In this document: piece after piece, positions 11,720 to 22,719 of the stretch
How positions within the stretch are numbered: the first letter of the stretch is position 1
How the letters are laid out: each line of letters begins with the position of its first letter
Source: Ipomoea triloba
Lineage: Eukaryota; Streptophyta; Magnoliopsida; Solanales; Convolvulaceae
Assembly (NCBI RefSeq): GCF_003576645.1
Contig: NC_044916.1
Coordinates: 36,243,697-36,307,696, forward strand
DNA: 64,000 nt
Direction: 5' to 3'
Made by a program: the position numbers and the translations under genes
The notes under the pieces: model-generated
The model's input: only the letters and a program-made list of their open reading frames with translations
What the model was told of the DNA's origin: nothing
The model's database searches: none

Positions 11720-13619
11720 TTGAGGTAGACAATTATTACACTTGTGTATTTAATTTCAACCCTTATCCAATTCTGAGATGTTAGGCATTTGAATTGGATT
11801 AGTTTCTAGAAATGAGAGAATAATTTAACTTTTGGAAATTTAGTACTGCATTTTCAAGAAATCGATCACTACGAAGGCTACATCTCATCTATACCTATAG
11901 ATAGTGCATACAAACACAAATGTGTATGCAAATGGTCATCAAATAAATGTATAAACAAATTACATCGACATAATCTCAGCTTAAATACTTAACCAAACAC
12001 AATTCTGTCTTGTATCGTGGGACGCGTCTACCTATTTTTGGGAGAGACAATTGGAGTGTTTTGTTTTTGAACCTAGAGGGTTATTTTTCTTTTTTGTTAA
12101 CATTACTGAAAAATGTATTACTTTTTCAGTAACAAAAATAGTATTCTTGATTAGTGTTATATTTGAGCATATAAGTATGACATTTGCATGATGGTTTGAC
12201 TCGACCCGACCCGTATCACGGATAAGAATCCATGAGACGGTCTCACACAAGTGTGACCCGACTAATTTAGCTAGTTGGAAATAATAAGACTAATTTTAAT
12301 TATGTTCAAATCTTTATCTTCGACTCTACCTAAAATTTTTGTTGGTTATGTAGGACTTTAGATTATATTATTCTTAAAATGCACTATTGAACAAATATCA
12401 CCCTAGCAGTCTAGCAGACAAACAAATAACATACAAAAACGTCACGATATATACCAGCGAATGACGCCAAACCTCGTTGGTTTTGTTCAAACATCGCCAT
12501 CCTCGTATCTGATTGGTATATCAATGCCTATCCACGACGGCACGTTATCAACACAGCCCTCCCGCCATATCACAGATTCCCTAATTTTTTACGTAAGCCG
12601 CCGCCGGCGAGGTCACTTTCCGGCTCCATCTTAATTCAATCGCTTCATTCTACATTCAAACCGCGCGACTTTTCGAGTCATCATCAAAATTCCAATTGAG
12701 ATTGAATAATCCACATCATATCGGATCAGGTTTGAACATTATGCACAGAATGAAGCAGATTAAATTGCCATTGTTAACCCGGCCGGTAATATATATAGCC
12801 CCCTGGAATTGAAGCTTCAGGATATATCATATCAGATCTGGCTAACAGTGCGTGGCATGTATAGCAGCAGCGTATATGCAATATCCGCACACAAAGCTAT
12901 ATAAGCATGCAGATTTCCCTTAATTTTTATCGGAAAATATAAGTTTATGATCTGGTAATCAATAAATAAAGAGAATATTATAATGTGGAAACTAAACAAA
13001 ATAAATACTCCGTAATATCTTTTTTGAAATATTAAATATAACTTTTAAAATGTTTAAAAAATTATATTTTATTTAAAAGCAAGTTTGCCTTAAAATAAAC
13101 TGCTTAAATTTTTTTATATTTACTCTATAGTAGTGTGATGTTATCTTAGTTACCATTCCAAATGGGTGAACCTCGGTCCCAGATAGTAAATGTTAGGTTT
13201 ATTAAACTGAAAATGTTTTAGAAAATATAAAACAAATACTAACTTGTAAAAAATTTATAAATATTTAAAACAAAATTTTTATAATTAAACCTTTGAAATC
13301 AAGACGTTTAATAAACATTTTTTTTTTATAAAAAATCAAATTAAAATTTTTGTGATCATCAAATTGGGCTGGATTGCCACTAACACAGAACTAGAACTAT
13401 ACTTCCAACAAAAGTGTATTCCTAGGTAATCCACTCTGTGTTACTTTACAACAAGGCAACAAAAGGGGAATTGACTTCTCTGCAAGGGCAAAGGGGAAGG
13501 TCCTTTCCTTGTAGTTTAGGATTCAAGGCTAGAAGTTGGTGACTCCGTGATTGCGTATAGTAACGTGATACAACTTAGCGGTTAAGAAAGCGGGCGAAGG
13601 GCGAGGAAGGAAGAGAAAG
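11720..13619. other. Spacer with a GC-richer promoter-like block
   Basis: Mostly AT-rich. Between about 12420 and 12840 the composition rises and includes CCGCCGCCGGCGAGG followed by a CT- and CA-rich leader-like stretch, resembling a plant promoter and 5' UTR, but no ORF follows. TACTCCGTA occurs at 13006-13014. The last 250 bases are the promoter of the gene at 13620. Confidence 0.4.
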
Positions 13620-14864
13620 ATGGGTTGCTTCGATTGCTTCGATGGAGGAGCAAAGAAGGTGCAAAGGAAAGAAGCGGAACGATTAGCTTCAGAGGAAGCT
13701 CGTGCCAAAGCCGCCGAAGCTGCCCAGAAAAGGTAAATCTCCATTGAATTGGTGAAATTATTGAATCTATCATCCCTCGGTTGAAAAATCTCATCTTTCC
13801 GTGCCCTCGTTCATGTCCGCCTTCAAATTTCAATACGGATTTTATGATTGCTATATGAATCAGAAAACAATCTCTATAAATGTCTGCAATAATCAATGGT
13901 GCTTCATTTGTGTATTTGATTTTTTCTGTTCGAAACTATAGCTTATATAAATTATTGACTGCGTATAAAGCCTTGAAATCTCGACTGGATGGATATATGT
14001 TTTTTGGGATTTAACCGGTGAGGCCCTTACCTCAATTTGATACATTAGAAAATTTCAAAACTGAAACTTTAATTTGCAACATTGGTGGCACCATTTGAAA
14101 CCTAAACTCCACTCCTGTTATGCAGCTCTTTGGAATCACATATTTAACTTCCCTGCAACTCGTTGCATACTACTGATATTAGGTTTAATGAAATGTGTCT
14201 ATTGGTTGATGGGATCACATTTCAAAAGGTGGAGAATTCTTCTGTCCAGATGTGTAGCTGTGTTGGCATATGAATTTATGATGAAAAGGCTACAACTTTA
14301 TGTAGAATGAACATTACTTGTACTGCGCCCTAATGTTACATCAGAGGGAAGACGTATTGACCGGAAGTTATTGATAGTTCTTTAACATTGATTGACTTCT
14401 CATATTATGCCTGTTCTTGCAGACAAGAGCAGTTTGAACAATCTGCTGCTGGAAGAGCTGCACGTGCGCAGATGGAATCAATGGCCAAACAGTCTGCAAA
14501 TCCTAACAAAGGAGAACCTGTTCTCAAGGTACTCGTTAACTTTGTTATTCTTCTTTTCTGGTATTCCTTGATTCTATGTCAGCTTGCTTCTTTTTTTCAG
14601 TTAATCATTTTCATTCTACATTTCTAGTTTCTTATTCCTTTTCTTGACCTCAAGGTACTCTTTCGTTCTTGTTATTATTCTTCGTTGGTATTCCGTGGTT
14701 CTATGGGAGATTACCACATCACTTTGCTGCATTTTGTCCATTTTTTATTATCATTGTTATAGCACTTTTAAAAAATATTTTCTTTTAATCTTCTTGTTCT
14801 CAACCCTTGATCCTTGCTCGGGTTTGATAGTGTTGTCTTCAAATTGCAGTGGCAGATGGGGTGA
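13620..14864 (+). CDS. Small conserved MGC-start protein, three exons
   Basis: The joined exons 13620-13732, 14423-14528 and 14850-14864 encode 77 residues; all borders are GT-AG and phases agree. The protein starts MGCFDCFDGG, a typical N-myristoylation plus palmitoylation signal, so membrane attachment is likely. It continues as a charged, alanine-rich helix (residues about 12-57) and ends KGEPVLKWQMG. I recognise it as a small uncharacterised protein family conserved in plants, with no known function. The last coding exon supplies only WQMG and the stop, so a simple ORF search misses the gene. The following 300 bases are probably 3' UTR. The main uncertainty is function, not existence. Confidence 0.8.
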
Positions 14865-15379
14865 AGATCTCAAAGGCTGACTCATGCTATACGCTGCAAG
14901 TATGTATAATGAAGGTAGTGCTGTTTGAGCTGCATATTATATGCTTAAAGCCTTTTCAAATCAATCCTTTCACTATGCATTCTTTGTATCTATACATAAA
15001 TTGGCATCAAAATTATAAGCCAACTATGGATGATGAATCCTTTGTTGAAACGGTGTATATTATGGGTATATTCTCTACCTTCTTTTCCACTTGTGTAACT
15101 CCATTATCCTTTGTGCAACTGCCAAAATCTGGTCTTGGAGAATAACTCCATTATTCTTTTTTCATTATTTCTTCTCTTTTCATCCTCTGCAGCCCTCATG
15201 GATGATGAACCATGTAGTCTTTGACAGTAAGTCCCAATTGAAAAGCAATTTTATTGAAGTTGCAGATGTGTGTGTGGTAGCTCTGTTCTTCTGTGAATTC
15301 ACATGTTCATGAACTCATCTTTTACTCAGAACGATGCAAGCATTCCTTCCATCCTTTGCATATACAATTGTTATATCAT
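14865..15379. other. 3' flank of the small MGC-start gene
   Basis: AT-rich sequence, probably 3' UTR plus spacer. Short open frames here show no similarity that I recognise. Confidence 0.4.
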
Positions 15380-15562
15380 GGACCAGGTCCATCATGCGTT
15401 ATGCATTGTGAATCCAGTTCACGTTATGTATTGTAGTGCAATTAATATATTATGTACCTTTAGTTAACTGAGATTATGTATCGTTAATGTACATATAATA
15501 TGTTAATTGCAAGTATATAATCTGGATCAGAGTTCACAATGCATATGGTGAACCTTAGTCCT
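15380..15562. mobile_element. Imperfect inverted-repeat MITE
   Basis: The left end GGACCAGGTCCATCATGCG and the reverse of the right end (GGACTAAGGTTCACCATA) pair, and both continue into TGCATTGTGAA. The interior is AT-rich and also self-complementary (GTACATAATATATTAATTGC pairs with the other half). No coding capacity and no clear target duplication. Confidence 0.5.
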
Positions 15563-15582
15563 TTTGTGTTGCATATAAGAGT

Positions 15583-15762
15583 ACATCATGGTAGTTGGGC
15601 AAGTCATAATAGATTTGATGGGTTTGGGGATTTTGGGCTTTCCTTGAAAACATCATAGGATAATAATCTAAGACAAGCATCATGGTTGCTGGCCAAGGCA
15701 TAATGGATTTTATGGATTTGGGCTTTCCTTGAAAACATCATAGGATAATCTAGGACAAGCAT
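15583..15762. repeat. Diverged tandem duplication, unit about 85-90 bp
   Basis: Two copies share GGGCTTTCCTTGAAAACATC followed by ATAGGATAAT and the AAGCATCA end. The second copy lacks a few bases. It is not coding. Confidence 0.75.
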
Positions 15763-17185
15763 CAACTCATAAAGTGATTGGCAAATTATATCATAGACAA
15801 GAGTTCACTATGAGCATTATGAATCTTGTTGAATATAGAGTTTTGTAATTATAATCATAGAGTTCTAAAATTATGAACATGGACATTGATCCACCTTGCG
15901 CGACTAGGAAGTGTTCGGGCTTGTGTTTTTGTTAAGTTTGTTGGTCGACAGTCAAAGTAAACGGAAACCATGTTCATAGGTCCAGAAATCTCTCTCCGTT
16001 CAATTCATCCCGTTCAACACTCTCTCGCTGGAAATCTGCAGAAACCATAATCTGACCTCCAATTTTTTTATTGCCATATCGCTGCGAAGTAGATCCTTAA
16101 AATCATATAATATTTCAACAGTTCAACATCGCAGATTCTAGAAGCCATCACAGGTGGAAATCTAGTACCCTACCCATTTATTTATATTTATAGTATAGTA
16201 ACTATCGATTTATCGTATCCTCGTCTCGCATTCGAAGATATCTATGTCCGGCGGGACGGCCTATGAATCCTTCATAGTTGTCATTTAATATAATAAAGTA
16301 CGAGATTGTACACCACTAAAGGAAATTTGAAACATGCCATTAATGTCGATCTATGATCTCCGATCAATTATTTTGGGCATCAACATCTCCACCTAATCCA
16401 TCCATCATCCATCAATGAACTCCGTCCATCACTATATATATAGAAATGTCAATCTTTTTTATTTTTATTTTTTTGATTGAGTCAACTCTATATCTTAAGA
16501 CTTTAAGCACGTCCAGTCTTTTTCCATCGTCATTATCAATTGGCCTCAAAGTGGGGACAAAAAAAGCAAAGAAAAAATATGTTAAAATTTTCAAATCTAA
16601 TTTAAGTATTACGGAGTATATAACAATTAATAATAAGCTTTTGTGTTTCATTGGTGATGAGGCCTACGGACCTTGGGGTTTCCTACCCTTTGTTTTATAT
16701 TTTCACACCCGATTTATGGTGGTCTCGGTCATGACAAAACCATTAAATAGACATCTATCATCCCCGCTTAAAACTAATCTAGATTTGGTTTGCCTCATAA
16801 CTCAAAAGACTACAAGTTGTACATAGTTAATAGTATTCATAAAAAATCTAAATTAAATCGGTTTAGATTGTACATAGTTAAACTGTTATGATCAAATTAA
16901 GAAGACTATTAAACAACTCTTATGAAGTAATTGTCTAACCAAAGTAACTTGGGTGGAGAACCTGTTCCTATTTTATAATTATTATGCCGCCCTAAACGAA
17001 AATTGGTCGGTTCAACTGTGCCTGTGGCTACAATCATTAATCAATTAGATTTAGATTCACACACACATATATAAAAGAAAAACCAGTAAGCCAACAACCA
17101 ACCAAATTGTGAACTATTATAGATCCAAACAAACGCTGTTACTTTTGTGCTTAGTTTTCTTCTTCTTCTTCTTCCTTAGTGTGAG
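15763..17185. other. Spacer and promoter of the F-box gene
   Basis: No gene is supported. One exact TACGGAGTA lies at 16610-16618. A TATA box candidate, TATATAAA, at about 17065-17073 lies 115 bases upstream of the F-box start, followed by a CT-rich leader (TTCTTCTTCTTCTTCC). Confidence 0.5.
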
Positions 17186-18313
17186 ATGGAGAGCAAGATG
17201 TTGTGGTACCCATCGCAACAAATGGATCCAAAGATATGGAGCCGTATGCCTGAAGATCTACTGGAACGTGTGCTTTCATTTCTTCCATTGAAGACCTTCA
17301 TGAGCTTGAGATCAACTTGCAGACACTTCAACTCTCTCGTCTTCTCCCCTCCCTTCATCTCCAAATACTCTCCATCTTCTTCACCTTCACCCTCCGCTTT
17401 TTCCTCCTTTTTCTTGCTTTCACACCCGCAGTTTTCCCGGAAATACCCTCTGTTCGACACCGTCCACAACAACTGGCGCAACCTCTCCGTCTCCCTCTCC
17501 GCCGCGCAGCCGTGCGGGTCCACCTCCGCTCTTCTCTCCTCCTCCAACGGCCTCCTCTGTTTCTCTCACCCGACCTCAAACTCCTTCGTGATATCCAATC
17601 TGTTATCGAGATCTTCTAGGGTTGTGAAATTCCCGGTTTTGCCCTTTTCATTGGAGTCAATCACGCTCGTATCCATGCCGAACGGGAATTACAAGATCCT
17701 CGTGATCAGATCCTCCATGGGTTCCTCAAAGACAACGTTTATCTACGACTCCTCGTTTCATTCCTGGGAACAGTCCGAGGATTTCGACCTCATTTTCAGC
17801 AATTACATTCACCATCAGGAAGGCGTCTCCCATCACGGCTCCTTATATTTCATCACTCCCGAGCCTTTCCACGTTCTCTGCTTCGATTTCCAAATCGGGA
17901 AGTGGAAGAGGGCCGCCATTGATCTCCCGGCCGACCTGTCGTTCGCGCGGCTAGTGAGCGACGGGGACGGGACGCTATTCCTGATCGGCGGGATCGGGAG
18001 GAACGGGATTTCGAAGAGCATGAGACTGTGGGAGTGGAACGGAGATGAGAAGAGGTGGATAGATGTGGAGGACGTGCCGGAAATGATGTGTAAGAAGTTT
18101 TTGTCGGTGTGTTACCATAACTATGAACACGTTTATTGCTTCTGGCATCAAGGATTGGTCTGCGTTTGTTGCTACACATGGCCGGAGATCTTGTACTTTA
18201 AGGTTTCCAGGAAGACGTGGCATTGGCTCCCCAAATGTCCCTCCTTGCCGCCTAAATGGAGCTGTGGATTCAAGTGGTTTTCCTTTGTTCCTGAGCTATA
18301 TGCCTTTGTTTAG
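17186..18313 (+). CDS. F-box/kelch-type protein, intronless
   Basis: The gene encodes 375 residues. The F-box lies at about residues 14-55 (PKIWSRMPEDLLERVLSFLP, then LRSTCRHFNSLVF), the part that binds SKP1 in SCF ubiquitin ligases. The remainder is a beta-rich, kelch-like region of the plant F-box/kelch subgroup that begins with (M)DPxIW; it would bind the substrate. Recognisable blades include SSNGLLCFSHPTSNSFVISN, SHHGSLYFIT and GTLFLIGGIGRNG. A serine-rich insert (about 63-76) is low complexity. The start MESKML has in-frame MDPKIW at residue 13 that could also initiate; family members commonly begin with MDP. The specific orthologue and target are unknown. Confidence 0.85.
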   Translation: MESKMLWYPSQQMDPKIWSRMPEDLLERVLSFLPLKTFMSLRSTCRHFNSLVFSPPFISKYSPSSSPSPSAFSSFFLLSHPQFSRKYPLFDTVHNNWRNLSVSLSAAQPCGSTSALLSSSNGLLCFSHPTSNSFVISNLLSRSSRVVKFPVLPFSLESITLVSMPNGNYKILVIRSSMGSSKTTFIYDSSFHSWEQSEDFDLIFSNYIHHQEGVSHHGSLYFITPEPFHVLCFDFQIGKWKRAAIDLPADLSFARLVSDGDGTLFLIGGIGRNGISKSMRLWEWNGDEKRWIDVEDVPEMMCKKFLSVCYHNYEHVYCFWHQGLVCVCCYTWPEILYFKVSRKTWHWLPKCPSLPPKWSCGFKWFSFVPELYAFV

Positions 18314-18658
18314 CTGTTTTGCAGTTTTGGTTAGACTAATCCAAATTCAGTTTGGGTCACGTCTCCCTCGACACATACATAGGAGTGTTAATTTTTTGCA
18401 GTTACAGTACCAGTTCGTTTGATTGTTTCATATTGTTAGATTTTCTTTTTGAAAGTACTCTAAATAATATTCCGTACTTTTATTATATTTGTGTGAATAT
18501 AATAAAGTTGTCCATAATCTATATAAGTTATATTCTTATTGTACCTTTAAAAAAAAAAAAAGAAAGAAAGAAAGAATGTATGGTGAATTATATTAAAAGT
18601 TTCAATAGGATTTGGAGTTAAATTTTATTTTTTTTGTTTATTAAATGGAAGTGTTAAT
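18314..18658. other. 3' flank of the F-box gene
   Basis: AT-rich 3' UTR and spacer with an A-rich (AAAGAAAG)n tract near 18550-18575. No other gene. Confidence 0.5.
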
Positions 18659-18755
18659 TGCCAAGACCTGGTCTAGTGGCACCAGTTACACGGGTTCGAG
18701 TGGTGACTGTTAACTCTTTGTGTTTGTCAGTAATACTAAAAAAAAATATGGAAGT
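18659..18755 (+). mobile_element. tRNA-derived SINE relic
   Basis: A polymerase III box A (TGGTCTAGTGG, 18669-18679) is followed 12 bases later by a box-B-like GGTTCGAGTG (18692-18701), a closer spacing than in a real tRNA gene. An A-rich tail follows at about 18738. No tRNA cloverleaf can be folded. It resembles the better-kept copy at 46912. Confidence 0.5.
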
Positions 18756-19320
18756 GTTAATTAAGACATGTTTAGAGACACGACAAATGCAGATAAATAC
18801 GAAGAAAAAGGGAATAGCGGTCTGCCAATGCTGTAGGCCAAACTCCAGGTTCCAGTCTTGTATAAATCATTCTTAAACTCTGATACGAATAGCGTTTCAA
18901 AAATTGCAATCAAAGGTCAAATTTGGATGTATCTCAGTTATCAATCAATTTCTATTATTTATTTGTTTTATTGTTGTAAAAAAATTCGTAATCATTATGC
19001 GAGAATATACACGGGATAAATTTTACTTGTGTATACTAACTCATAAACTAAATAGAAAAAATTAATTGTATTAAGAATTAAGATGACCATGTCCAACGGA
19101 CCAAAAAAGTGTTTAAAATAATTATTTATTTGTTTTGTATGGCCAACGCATATTTTCGTTGGATAGAAGTAATGATAAAAATATATTAAAAAAATGATAA
19201 CTTGTATACCCAACCCATAAAGTTGCCACTGACTTTTCAAAATGGAAATTTATGGACAAAAACGAGGACATCCATCGACTTGGACTAAAATTATAAGTGA
19301 AAAGAAATCAAACTAGATAA
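18756..19320. other. AT-rich spacer
   Basis: I see no gene or structured repeat here. Confidence 0.4.
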
Positions 19321-19329
19321 TATAAAATT

Positions 19330-19692
19330 GGAAAATGTGTCAAGCCACTGAACATATCGCTTTTGTGCAATTGGGCCATTGAACTTAAAAAGTGTGCAAT
19401 TCAACCATCAAACAAACAAAATTTGTACAATTGGACCATTTTTACAAAAAAATTTAATTCAATTTGAGTTAAAAACATTTCAATATTGACTTCCAGCTAG
19501 TATGGTAGAAGAAAATGTCACTCTTAATACATATATGTTAGTAATATAATTGGATTTTACCAGAAATTTTTTGTAAAAATGGTCCAATTGCACAAATTTT
19601 GATTGTTTGATGGTTGAATTGCACAGTTTTTAAGTTCAATGGCCCAATTGCACAAAAGCGATAAGTTCAGTGGCCTATTTGACACTTTTTCC
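19330..19692. mobile_element. MULE-type MITE with long TIRs and 9-bp target duplication
   Basis: The 363-bp element begins GGAAAATGTGTCAAGCCACTG and ends with the inverse, and the inverted repeats extend more than 100 bases on each side (for example GTGCAATTGGGCCATTGAAC against its complement). It is flanked by identical 9-bp copies of TATAAAATT (19321-19329 and 19693-19701), the duplication size typical of Mutator-like elements. It has no coding capacity. Confidence 0.88.
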
Positions 19693-19701
19693 TATAAAAT
19701 T

Positions 19702-21338
19702 TATTGTTGATGTTATATAAAATAATACTTTTAATAATATATTAAACTTGTAATGTTTAGATCCAAAACATTATATTTCTACTAAAAAATTATTATACTT
19801 TACGTAATACTTTATACTTTTCAAGAAACAAGTAATACTTTTAAAGACGGTATAATACTTATTGACTCATTAAAAAATAGCATTCCATTTATCTCATTTC
19901 ACTTGTTTACTATTTATTGATTAGACTAAATGTTTACTTTACTTATTTTATTTACTATCTAATAATTTTATTTAATTTATTTTTGTATTTTATAGTAATT
20001 TTAATGTCGTTTTTAAATATACAAATTTTATATATCAATACTAAAATCAATATTATGAAGATTTGAATTTAAAATAACGTTAGTCATGTCTCGCTAATCA
20101 AACACCACATATAAAATAGAAATGATGAAGTATATTATTACAAAAAAGTATTAAACTATGTATACTTTAATTTATTTCTGAATTCCAGTCATTTGTTTAT
20201 TGTGTATGGAAAAGGCTAAAAAGCAGTGTTTTTGACTTCCATGTGGCAGTTTAGAAATACAAACCCAAAATAGTGCAAGTGGGCGATTTTCCCTATCAAC
20301 GTTGCGCCAAAACAAAAAGTCAATAATAATAATACTAATAATATCGTAACATAGTTGACTTCTCCTTAAATCACCGTCACAAATAGGCTAAGCTGATTGC
20401 AATGGAAATTGGCATATTCTTATATTTGGTGTTGTCAAATATTTTTGTTATTATTACATGAAAGCGAAGAGCTAAGATTGCCCTTATCTTTATAATACTT
20501 TTTTACTTTAAAAAATTTAACATCCATGCAATATTCTTTTACTTAAAAAAAAATCGACTTTTACATCACATCGAAAGAAAATTAAAAAAAAAAAAAAAAG
20601 TACAAAAGGCTGCCGTAACTGCTTTTGCCAAGTTTAACAAACTTGATGCAATACCAAGTTTGCTAATTATGTCATCATATAAAAAATTATTTTTCAATGT
20701 GCCGCATCATCCAGTAAGAAGAAGATTGGCTAGGATAAGGACAGCCTAATCAATCATTCTCTACTCTCGCGATAGTATCTAAAATTATATGCAAGTTATT
20801 GATAGATGAAATTGTACTATGTCCTTGTAATCAATTGCAGTGTTATCATATACATTTACAGATTCATTTGGATTATACTTCTCTTTAAAAAAAATCTTCT
20901 CTCAGTTGTTATATAGATAATAAGATAAATAATACGGAGTACTATAATATAATAATGTATAAATTGTATTTATTTTCTTATACATTTACAATTTTTTATT
21001 GTACAATTTTCTTTATTCATGATATTTTATAAATTTACAATTTTTTTATTAATTATTTATTTACTCGTGTAGTGTATGATGTGTTGGTCTTTTGATGACC
21101 CAATTACCCAAATGGCAAAATGCTTTATTGCTCTTGAATGGGCTTTACCTTCTCTCTGACCCGCTCTATAGTTTCAGCCTAAGGCCCTACTCAATAGTAT
21201 GAGATTTTAAGGGGATTTTGCAGGTATGATTATGAGAGAGAAAATGAGAGTGGAGGAAAAAAGAAAATGAAAAAAAAAACAAAATCAAAAAAAAAAAATT
21301 TTAAAAAAATATATTCACCCGCGCCTGGGCGCGATTTC
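19702..21338. other. AT-rich spacer
   Basis: Contains many A and T tracts, a Stowaway-like AT body near 19880-19990, and TACGGAGTA at 20933-20941. I see no gene. Confidence 0.4.
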
Positions 21339-21339
21339 C

Positions 21340-21363
21340 GCGCCTCACGCACGCGTGAGGCGC
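21340..21363. repeat. GC-rich perfect hairpin
   Basis: GCGCCTCACGC, a 2-base spacer, then GCGTGAGGCGC form an 11-bp stem in an otherwise AT-rich region. Just downstream TGGTGGGGCCCACCA is a second palindrome. The surrounding segment (about 21190-21440) repeats TTGCAGG/CCTGCAA near both sides, so it may be a small fold-back element. Confidence 0.7.
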
Positions 21364-21504
21364 TGAAAGCTTATATGGTGGGGCCCACCATAACCTGCAA
21401 AATCTCCAAATTGCAGGAGAAAAATTTAATATAAAAGGACAACTTCCCATTTATTCAAAATCTAAGTTGTGAGTTTGTTTCCTTAATTTTTGTGCCCAAA
21501 CCCA

Positions 21505-21807
21505 CTATTGGGGAGGGCCTAATCTAATAAGCAATCCAAATGGATCAGATAATCTGCGTAAACTATGGGCTTTGTCCATTGCACTTAGATCCTCATCAAC
21601 CATAATGAATAGATAATGAGAAAGAGTGTCACCCCATCTGAAAGGATAGATTGGATCAATCATATCACCATCATTAAAGATGTGATATTCAACGGTGGAG
21701 ACGCATTCCATTATGAGAGAGACCCATTGTTCATTGAAGCTCAGTTTGAGAAGTATACTTGAAGTAAAGGCAATATGGTGTGCTTTTCGGACAACATGAA
21801 AAATCAA
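21505..21807 (-). pseudogene. LINE reverse-transcriptase fragment
   Basis: The reading frame contains KLSFNEQWVSLIMECVSTV, then YHIFNDGDMIDPIYPFR, WGDTLSHYLFIMV and LSAM, matching the part of plant non-LTR (L1-type) reverse transcriptase before the catalytic YxDD. The normal GLRQGDPLSPYL motif is damaged: GLRQ is missing and the proline is lost. No YxDD, endonuclease or poly-A tail is present nearby, so this is a dead internal fragment about 100 codons long. Confidence 0.75.
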
Positions 21808-22287
21808 CCGTCACTACTTAAAAGATGAATTAAATCAAACTTTGTTATTGTATAATAGTTTACAAATCATAGAAGAGATATGCAACCAACTCGATAAAAA
21901 AATATTAACAATAATTAAATTCGTGAATTTCTGTTACAAGAATCATGTTTTCCCGTTCAGCTATGCATATGCAAATAGTGTTGAATATATAAAAGCCTAC
22001 AGCCGTCATACACGACTTTGCTACGTAAACCCTGCCTAAATTCCTCCCTTCTTCTACGTCAACAGGGAAAATGCTGTACACAAATGTCTAAAGAGGGAAG
22101 ATAAGATTAGGAAACCTCTGAGAAGACTAACCAAGGCGTGTACTTGAATAATGGAGCGGGATTTATAAATCAGAGACGTACATATCAAAAGGAAACAAAA
22201 TAGAGCAGCGAACTTAGTCGACGAATCTATTTAACATAACAAAGGCATGTGGTCTATTTTATAGCATTACTATAATTAAAATTGAGG
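21808..22287. other. Spacer
   Basis: I see no supported gene. The sequence is of mixed composition and may include more LINE-derived DNA that has decayed beyond recognition. Confidence 0.35.
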
Positions 22288-22712
22288 GTGTGTTTGGTTT
22301 GCACAAGAGAATTTGAATGGGAATAAGAATCAAATATTTGATAATAGGAAGGTTTTGATGAAAGTTTTCTGCATGTTTGGCAGTTGGGTAAAATTAGAAT
22401 GATTATAAATATTGATGTTTGTTTATGTATGATAATATAATGAGAATAAGGGTTTTAAAAATACATAAATAAAATAAATTAAGACAATTGATCCTAATAT
22501 AATGATATCAAAACAAAATTCTAAAATCACTAATCCAAACTTAAAATCAGATTACAAATAATATGGAATGGTATATATTTTTAATTAGGGAATAGTGTTT
22601 TTAATTGAAGGGAAAAAAAATCTCATAATTATGTTTTAAAAATTTATCAACCAAATATTAACTATAATTTTGATTCTCATTTTTGATGTATAAATCCATT
22701 AACCAAACACAC
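22288..22712. mobile_element. hAT-like MITE
   Basis: The 425-bp element begins GTGTGTTTGGTTTGC and ends AACCAAACACAC, terminal repeats widespread in plant hAT-type MITEs, and the subterminal GAATAAGAATCAAA is mirrored by TTTTGATTCTCATT at the other end. ATTGAG lies directly outside each end (22281-22287 and 22713-22719), consistent with an imperfect 7-8-bp duplication. It is non-coding. A partial second copy begins at about 23085 (GGGTGTGTTTGGTTTGTAC). Confidence 0.7.
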
Positions 22713-22719
22713 ATTGAGT

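Noticed and set aside
11316..11723. A 135-codon open frame ending in about 25 isoleucines
   Set aside because: The tail is the (ATT)n microsatellite and the rest has no recognisable feature; it is not a gene.
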